Position numbers and translations under genes: made by a program
Part shown: piece after piece, positions 57,796-64,000 of the stretch
How the letters are laid out: the number at the start of each line of letters is the position of its first letter
Position numbering within the stretch: position 1 is the first letter of the stretch
Notes under the pieces: generated by a model
Databases searched by the model: none
Seen by the model: only the letters and a program-made list of their open reading frames with translations
What the model was told of the DNA's origin: nothing
Assembly (NCBI GenBank): GCA_037954665.1
Contig: JBBMOL010000225.1
Location: 806,001-870,000, forward strand
Reading direction: 5' to 3'
Source of the DNA: Laguncularia racemosa
Taxonomy: Eukaryota; Streptophyta; Magnoliopsida; Myrtales; Combretaceae
Length of the DNA stretch: 64,000 nt

Positions 57796-58787
57796 GTGAT
57801 GATTTTGCGTGATGATGGAGAGTATGAGACTGAGGGGGATAGTGAAGAAGAGGATATGCCTCCATTAGAGGATGCTAGTGATGATGAGGAGCTTGCAATG
57901 GGAAGGCTAGTGGCAGTAGTGAAGAGAGCTTTGAATGTGCAGGTGAAGGAAGAAGAGGAGGTGCAAAGGGAGAATATATTTCATACTAGATGTTATCTAG
58001 GAGATCACATTTGTAGTTTGATTATTGATGGGGGAAGTTGCACCAATGTAGTGAGTAATTTTATTGTTGAGAGGCTGGGGCTCAAAACTGTTAGACACGC
58101 TAGTCCATATAAATTGCAGTGGTTGAATGATAGTGGTGAGACTAAGGTAAGTAAGCAAGCCTTGATTGGGTTTCGCATTGGTAGGTATGAGGATGAGGTA
58201 TTATGTGATGTAGTGCCAATGCAAGCATGTCATGTGTTGTTGGGGAGGCCATGGCAATTTGATGGAAGGTTGTGCATGATGACTTTTCTAACAAGTATAC
58301 GCTTGTTCACCAAGGGAAGAGCTTTAATCTTAAACCGTTAACACCTAAACAGGTGTATGAGGACCAGTTGCAGCTACAACAGTCGTTTGCAAAACACAAG
58401 GTGAGTGAAAAGTAGAGTGAGAGTGAGAGAGCAAAAGACAATGAGAAGAAAAAGGAATATAAAAGTCAGGATCAAAAGGAAAAGGAGAGGAAGGCTGGAA
58501 AGAGTGTGAGAGGCCAAGTTGAAGGGGGATTAACTTTGGTGGTGAGTGAAAAGGAGAGGGCAGCCTTGCAAAAGGAGAGTTGTGTGGCAAGAGCGAGTGT
58601 AGTAAGGAGAGCGTTAGTGATGAAGTAACCTATGTTGTTGCTGGTTTTTAAAGAAACATGTTTGACTACTAAAGAACTATCTAACTCTCTGCCTAGTGTG
58701 GTTGTGTCTCTTGTGCAGGACTTTGAAGATGTCTTTCCTGAGGATATTCTAAAGGGATTACTACCTATTCGTGGTATTGAGAACTAG
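57796..58787 (+). pseudogene. Element B protease and linker
   Basis: Follows gag in frame. IFHTRCYLGDHICSLIIDGGSC (active-site DGGS near 58025-58040), SPYKLQWLNDSG, VLCDVVPMQACHVLLGRPWQFD. A one-base deletion at about 58265 shifts the frame after QFDG. A Lys/Glu-rich linker and the VFPEDILKGL lead-in follow. The region ends at TAG 58785-58787, the same codon that is amber in A (13547-13549). Confidence 0.87.
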
Positions 58788-59062
58788 ATTGACCTTGTAC
58801 CCGGAGCATCAATTCCAAACAAGCCAGCTTATAGGAGCAACCCAGAGGAAACAAAGGAAATCCAAAGGCAGGTCGAAGAATTAATGGAGAAGGGGTACGT
58901 GAGAGAGAGCATGAGTCTATGTGCAGTGCCTGTGATTTTGGTGCCTAAGAAGGATGGGACATAGAGGATGTGTGTTGACTGCCGCGCCATCAACAACATC
59001 ACGGTAAAGTATCATCATCCCATTCATCGTTTAGATGACTTCTTAGATTGGTTATATGAGTA
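58788..59062 (+). pseudogene. Element B reverse transcriptase fragment
   Basis: Reads IDLVPGASIPNKPAYRSNPEETKE, EKGYVRESMSLCAVPVILVPKKDG then a TAG, RMCVDCRAINNIT and HRLDDFLD, and stops there. The next codons belong to integrase. Compared with A, about 1.35 kb (catalytic RT core, RNase H, integrase zinc domain) is missing. Confidence 0.88.
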
Positions 59063-59950
59063 TAGTGTCATTCCTCATGAGCCTTGGATAGACATGTCCA
59101 TAGATTTTGTGTTAGGATTATCTAAGCCTAGGCATGGTTGAGATTCTATTTTTGTGGTTGTGGATAGGATTTCTAAAATGGTTCATTTCAGTCCTTGTCA
59201 TAAAATGATGATGCTATACACATTGTTGAATTGTTCTTTAGAGAGGTAATGCGTCCGCAGGGTATATCTAGTAGCATTGTTAGTGATCGGGATGTAAAGA
59301 TTTCGAGTCATTGTTGGAGAGTATTGTGGGAAAAGTGGGGAACTAAACTAATGTTTTCGACTATCCGTCACCCACAAACGGATGGGCAAATTGATGTGGT
59401 TAACAGGACTTTAATTCAATTGTTGAGGGCAATCATAGAGACGAACATTAGGACCTGGAAGGATTGCCTACCATTTGTGGAGTTTGCGTATAATAGGGCT
59501 TTACATAGCACTACTCATTGTTCACCATTTGAGATTGTGTATGATTTTAACCCATTGGTTCCTAATTATTTATTGCCATTGCAACTTAACAAGTTTGTGA
59601 GTTTTGATGCTGATTCTAAGACAGATTTCGTGAGAAGACTAAATATTGAGCGAAGAACGGAGCAGTATGTGAGACAAGCCAACAAGGGTTGTCGACAAGC
59701 TGTTTTTGAACCTGGAGATTGGATTTGGTTTCACATGTGCAAAGAGCGGATTCCCGTATAGCGTAGATCTAAAATACTTCCTAGAGGTGATGGACCAATT
59801 CAAAGTCTTGAGCGCATCAATGATAATGCATACAAGAAAGATCTACCAGGTGAGTATCCAGTAAGTGCAATGTTTAATGTTACTAATCTAAGTCCATTTG
59901 ATGCAGGCCATGATTTGAGGACAAATCCTTTTCAAGAGGAGGGGAATGAT
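59063..59950 (+). pseudogene. Element B integrase core, divergent
   Basis: Starts at IPHEPWIDMSIDFVLGL (first catalytic Asp), then VVVDRISKMVHFSPCHK, a frameshift, VSDRDVKISSHCWRVLW (second Asp) and TDGQIDVVNRTL near 59370-59405, where Asp replaces the catalytic Glu. The core is far less like A than gag, protease or the tail: the segment 59220-59640 looks only about 70 percent identical in DNA, while from QYVRQANKG onward it is again close. The tail enters the 3' LTR. It lacks the zinc-binding N-terminus. Confidence 0.85.
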
Positions 59951-60785
59951 GAGATCCATGATGAGAGCCAAGCCGGAAGAAGAAATGTGGATCCTCTTGA
60001 AGTGCTGCCTGGACTGATCACAAGAAATCGAGCAAAATGATTCAAGGAAGTACTTAATGGGTTGATAAAGGTTGTCCATGAAGCCGGAAAGGATTGGAGC
60101 AATCATGAAGTTGGAACGGATTGGAACAACTATGGGAAGACCCTTGCTTTTGTACAAGTTATACTGGACACGGTATGAAGAGGGCGTGTACTTTCAAAGC
60201 ACGACCGTGTATGGAGTAAAGCAAATCCACAGAAAGATACACGGCCAAAGTACACGGGCGTGTATGTTGCCAGAAGTTGCACAGAAAGATACACGGCCAA
60301 AGTACACGGGCGTGTATGTTGCCAGAAGTTGCACAGAAAGGTACATGGCCAAAGTACACGGGCGTGTACACGGCCGTGTATCCCCTACCGGCCAGCTTGT
60401 TCTGTTTTCGTGTTTTTACGCCACTTATCTAAACTACGTCGTTTTGGACTTGTTTTACACGAATTGTAACCCTAGTATAAAAGCTCCTAGGGTTTAGAAC
60501 AATGAACAACATACATCTTTGAACATTAAACACTTTTGAGAGGCACCTCTCTTGGTTCTTCAAGAACTAAATCGAACTTATCGGATTGATTTCTGTGGCG
60601 TTCATCTCGACTTATCAATCGGTCTTTCATCCCGATTGTGGTGTTTTCGTTTTTATACCAAGGTTCTTGTCTCGCTTATAGACAACGGGTCGCGGTTTCC
60701 ACTTTAGGTGTTTGGGCATCTTAGGCAACGAATTTCCGAACGTATTGGTATTGGGTTTCGTCACGGGTTGGTGTGGTTCGTATCA
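59947..60785 (+). repeat. 3' LTR of element B
   Basis: 839 bp, pairs with 55377-56215; preceded by AAGAGGAGGGGAA (PPT, 59934-59946). Three 52-bp U3 units start at 60231, 60283 and 60335. The pol tail runs into it and now meets TGA at about 60038 (RAK*FK). Confidence 0.93.
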
Positions 60786-61206
60786 GGAGTGAGATGAAGA
60801 GAATGTTTTAGGAGGGGATGGAACAAATTCATGAAACAGTGGAGCAGAAACTAGAGTAATCTAAGAACATTTGTCAAGGGCGTAAGAAGGAGAGTTTTTC
60901 TAAAAGAGGACAAAGGGGTGGAGATGAAATTTCTGATGATGAGTTTGATGAACCTTCTGTCGGGAGTTATAGAGGTTATAGTGGTAGGAATAGAGGAACT
61001 AGGGATTGGGAAGATAGAGGAGATAGGAATAGAGAGGAACCTGTAGTAGGGAAGTTAGTGGCAGTAGTGAAGCGAGCTTTGAATGTGCAGGTGAAGGAAG
61101 AAGAGGAGGTGCAACGAGAAAATATCTTTCATACTAGATGTTATCTAAGTGACCATATTTGCAGTTTGATCATTGATGGGGGGAGTTGCACTAATGTAGT
61201 GAGTAC
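60786..61206 (+). pseudogene. Element C gag remainder fused to protease
   Basis: Resumes with the duplicated GGAGT, then EMKRMF*EGMEQIHETVEQKLE, SDDEFDEPSVGSYRGYSGRN and DRGDRNRE up to about 61036. It then jumps to EPVVGKLVAVVKRALNVQVKEEEEVQRENIF and protease IIDGGSCTNVVS, ending at 61206 where E begins. Relative to A about 850 bp (capsid-like domain and zinc knuckle) are deleted in frame or nearly so. Confidence 0.87.
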
Positions 61207-62715
61207 TGATGTACGATCTGACCATTCTAACAAGTTAAACCCTATACTCAATCCTAGCTTACGATCAGTTCTCAGGCAAGTATACCTATCAATTAGCAGT
61301 ATAGCATAGGAGTACAGGTATCGATCCCACGAAGACATATAAGTACTAGTACTAACGATTATCCTACTATTTAACTTTTCACTATTGATGATCTCAATTA
61401 TCCTAATTATTACTTAAATATGAAAGAAATGAATAAAATGAAAAAGTAAATATATTCAAACACTCCCTTAATTAATTCGATGATCTAAACATACCCTACC
61501 CAAGATCTACCCCTAATTCTCATGCAACTTTTATTCAATTCCAAACTTTCCAATGATTAATACCCAATCTCTGATCTGCGGAGTTTCTTACACTAGATTA
61601 GGGCCTTTCTCAAGATCAATAATCTCTAATCCTAATTAAGTAAATTAAGATCTCTCTTTAATTAACATAATTAAGATTGCAATAAAATCCAGGACTCTCA
61701 ATTGAACTAGACCACAATGACCTCGTTCAATATAGAAAACTCCAATAACCTATCTCTAGGATTACAAGGGTCTTTTTATTCATGCCAGATCTACTTTATT
61801 AAATGATTTCTCAATCTTAATAACAGAGATCTAATCCATCCTAATACTGCGCACATATCAAGATGAACAAACTATGATTACAACATGAATAAACTTAAAG
61901 ATTAGAATTAATTATTGAACATCAACAATTCTGTTACACGACAATCAGGGGTTTCTCAAGGGACCAGGTATGAAACAATTAGCTACTCATGAATCTAATA
62001 AAAAGAACAAAACAGAAAATAATTGAATCCATAAGGAAAATTCAAACACGAAATATCTTGGCTTCAAATCTGAAAACTATTCTGGCAATAACTTCTCTTC
62101 TCTAAGGTTTCTCTTGTGCCGCCTCCCTTCCTCTCCTTAGGGTTGTTCTATTTATACTTCCTAAGGAATGGCCGAGCATCTTCAGCTGGAAAGATACGAC
62201 TGTATCTTTCCTTTTCCAAGTGAATCTCAACAAGTGAATAAGAGTCGCCTGATACGCCCAACAACATGGCCAGATTTCAAACCGTGTCTCCCTCTGGTTG
62301 ATAATCTGTAATTCCTCATTCTTGTTCAGTGTTTGGTACGGCTAGAAATACGGCTAGATTATAAAACCGTGCCAAGTTCTAGAGCTTTCCACGTCTTCAC
62401 AGCGTCTGCCGCGGCTTCAAGCACACCCATATCACAAGCCGTGCTTCCTTTCCAAGTGATAACTTTCATCTTCAGGTGTGCCCACGGTTCATGACTCGGG
62501 CGTGGCTTTCCCTATGTTGTCCATAAGTAGCTTTAACTTGATCTTTTAAGCCTCAATCATGCTCCTTTTGTTATCTTTCTCCTTCTCTTTGGTATTATAC
62601 CTTAAAACTGATATATTTATCTATTAAGTACCGAATCCGCATTGATTTTATTTAAAAGACTACACAAATTCATCATTAACGCCCATGATTTACAAGGGTT
62701 AATTTACTCTTATCA
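61207..62715 (-). repeat. 3' LTR of element E
   Basis: 1509 bp, TGATGTACG...CTTATCA. TATAAATAG on the minus strand at 62148-62156, followed by AACAACCCTAAGG; upstream on that strand (62262-62515) are CACGGCT.../AAGCCGTG-type repeats. The layout matches D although most of the LTR text differs. Confidence 0.78.
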
Positions 62716-64000
62716 AATTTCCCCACACTTAAGCTTTTGCTTATCCTCAAGCAAACACGGATTACAGAAAACCCAAAGGACAAGTTCTCATAAGTTCCAG
62801 CAATCGAGAAGATATTTCAACATCATCGATTTCATGCTACACCTCAATCATTGATAATCTTTACTCAATCTTACCGTTAGTTGTATACAAAATACAACTA
62901 CAAAAATTCCCAAAGCTAATCCAAGTAAATTAAACTATTACCCTTATCATTTAAACTAAAATTCCCAAAGTCAAAATTGCCACAAGATCGAGACTAGTAA
63001 AATAAAGTATACAATCCTTTTAACCAAGGTTGTAAGAATACAACAGAGACTAAAGGCATGTTGTATCCACTTGTCCTCTAGCTCTTCCTTTTCTATTTCA
63101 TCCAATTCTTAAGTTAATTTTGGGAGTTTACCATTAAAGAACTAGACTAAGTTAACCGACCCATGTAATGAACTTTCGATCGATAATCCCGAGTTCATCA
63201 CTTGAGTTAACAGACGTTATTCCCTTAGCGTAGAAGGCATCCCTAGGATTTACTTATTCGAGTCCAATTAACTCATTTAATTAATTAATTAATTAATTAA
63301 GATGGTTTCCTTGGTCAGTAAGTCCCAAACCAAGTGATCTTAGGCTACTAGGTTTTAAAAGTACCCCTTCGAACCTCTACCATCTCAATCAATCAACTAT
63401 CATTCATATAAGCTCTTTTAAGTTCAGTTTTCTCAAACTTTTCTCACGACCCTTGTAGCGAGCTTTCAGCCATTGATCCCAAGTTCGTCACTCGAGTCAA
63501 TAGATGTTATTCCTTAAATAGGCATCTCTCAGGCTTAATTACTCGAGTCTATGAGGCCCACTTCTGAACTATTTACATATTAATATATTCTTCCATTACT
63601 CCCTTTTTTTTTTTTTTTACACTTCTTCGAAAAGGAATCACCAAGTTACAAGTATCATTTAGTCCTTCACTCCAAGTTATATAGCTTACCTACTAAGCAA
63701 AAAGAAGAGCATACTAAACTCACTAGTGACCTTAATCCAATCTCACTTCCGAAAGTAAAGGTTAAATAACAAGTAATTTTACTTTACTTGGATTTCATTT
63801 TGTAATTTTAGCAATGTATCTCTAATACATAATAAGAGAATAAAAATTGTTAAAGATTTTCCACGGGGGTATAAACAAATCTCAGCAGTCCTTGATTATC
63901 AAAAGTCATCATCGATTATACCTTAATTAAGAGGAAATTACATTTTTGATTGCACAACCCTTGTATCCTAGTTTCGTTTTCCTAACCCCCTTCCCCACAC
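62716..64000 (-). other. Noncoding tail of element E
   Basis: PPT at 62716-62731, then text shared with D (CTTATCCTCAAGCAAACAC block). Two diverged copies of a CCCGAGTTCATCACTTGAG-type block occur near 63190-63260 and 63477-63550. A second PPT-like CTTCCCCACAC closes the window (63990-64000). A (TTAA)6 microsatellite is at 63277-63300 and a T-run at 63606-63620. No coding region is seen. Confidence 0.7.

Larger units (their letters stand above)
55377..60785 (+). mobile_element. Element B: Ty3/gypsy with RT-integrase deletion, inserted in C gag
   Basis: LTRs of 839 bp at both ends (55377-56215, 59947-60785), TG...CA, with a perfect duplication GGAGT (55372-55376, 60786-60790). This insertion proves the family LTR start is TGATGAG after the purine tract, not the later TGAAGAGGGCG. 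The two LTRs differ at a few percent of sites by eye. Gag and protease are close to those of A; RT is cut after its first third and joined to integrase. Confidence 0.93.
54105..61206 (+). mobile_element. Element C: Ty3/gypsy with large gag deletion, host of B and E
   Basis: 5' LTR 54105-54834, PBS 54837-54848, leader, gag start 55302-55376, [element B 55377-60785], gag remainder 60786-61026, then a deletion that removes the capsid domain and zinc knuckle and joins directly to protease (61027-61206), then element E. The expected target duplicate AAACC (54100-54104) should be found right of the window. Confidence 0.82.
61207..64000 (-). mobile_element. Element E: LTR retrotransposon related to D in its noncoding parts, continues past the window
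   Basis: Left terminus TGATGTACG at 61207 inside the C protease (predicted duplicate AGTAC, 61202-61206). LTR 61207-62715, then the D-like PPT AAATTTCCCCACACTT and a noncoding tail. Minus orientation, so the 3' LTR and 3' tail are in view and coding parts, if any, lie to the right. Confidence 0.8.

Noticed and set aside
60072..60497. 141-codon plus-strand ORF in the B 3' LTR and its 5' LTR twin (55616-55926)
   Set aside because: It translates the ACACGGCCGTGTA repeats and the TATA region of the LTR; repeat-derived.
63277..63300. (TTAA)6 run as a functional site
   Set aside because: Simple microsatellite in a noncoding tail; nothing around it supports a function.
1..64000. Host genes, pararetrovirus insertions, rDNA, organelle DNA or satellite arrays
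   Set aside because: No movement-protein, coat-protein, rRNA or plastid signatures and no long satellite were seen by eye; all recognisable proteins are transposon-derived. A database search could still find small host exons.

Overview
The window is a transposon-only stretch of a flowering-plant nuclear genome. It is AT-rich, carries Ty3/gypsy, Ty1/copia and hAT relics, and has plant-type primer binding sites (initiator-Met and Asp tRNA). I found no host gene, rRNA, tRNA or CRISPR. The species cannot be fixed from sequence alone. Several Ty3 elements look like CRM-type or related chromoviruses without a chromodomain (tentative), which would fit pericentromeric DNA.

Layout. I read the window as one nested locus built in a Ty1/copia relic L (+; 31827-34202 and 47188-48287). 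Left side: gypsy M (-) sits in the L gag; a Tekay/Del-like relic K (-) ends in the M protease at 29117; gypsy F (-; 18381-25745, TSD TAATT) sits in K and holds a solo LTR G (20220-21257, TSD CTTAA). Gypsy A (+; 224-16927) lies further left and contains a complete Sirevirus-type copia N (-; 1609-11684, TSD GAATG); the end of another LTR occupies 1-223. Centre: gypsy H (+; 34203-47187) interrupts the L integrase and is split by an Athila-like gag-protease element D (-; 34858-41844, TSD CTTGT). Right side: a hAT relic (-; from 48288) sits in the L reverse transcriptase; gypsy I (-) in the hAT; an LTR J in the I RNase H; gypsy C (+) in J; and in C both gypsy B (+; 55377-60785, TSD GGAGT) and element E (-; from 61207). 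The outer right flanks of L, hAT, I, J, C and E lie beyond the window, which gives testable predictions.

No element has a fully open coding set. The most complete is N, with gag, pol and an envelope-position gene broken only by a few stops and one frameshift. D and H carry gag-protease only, F lacks gag, B has lost part of RT through to integrase, and C has lost most of gag. Many stops are CAG to TAG, the footprint expected from deamination of CHG-methylated cytosine.

The most unusual structures are regulatory. H and J have LTRs about 185 bp longer than the related solo LTR G because they have absorbed a former primer binding site plus leader and end at a second terminus. Clusters of ACGGCCGTG-like inverted repeats lie just upstream of the TATA box in LTRs of unrelated families (A/B, D, E). 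The TATA box of the F/G/H family lies inside a near-perfect 20-bp palindrome. D and E share a duplicated polypurine tract and a conserved noncoding tail.
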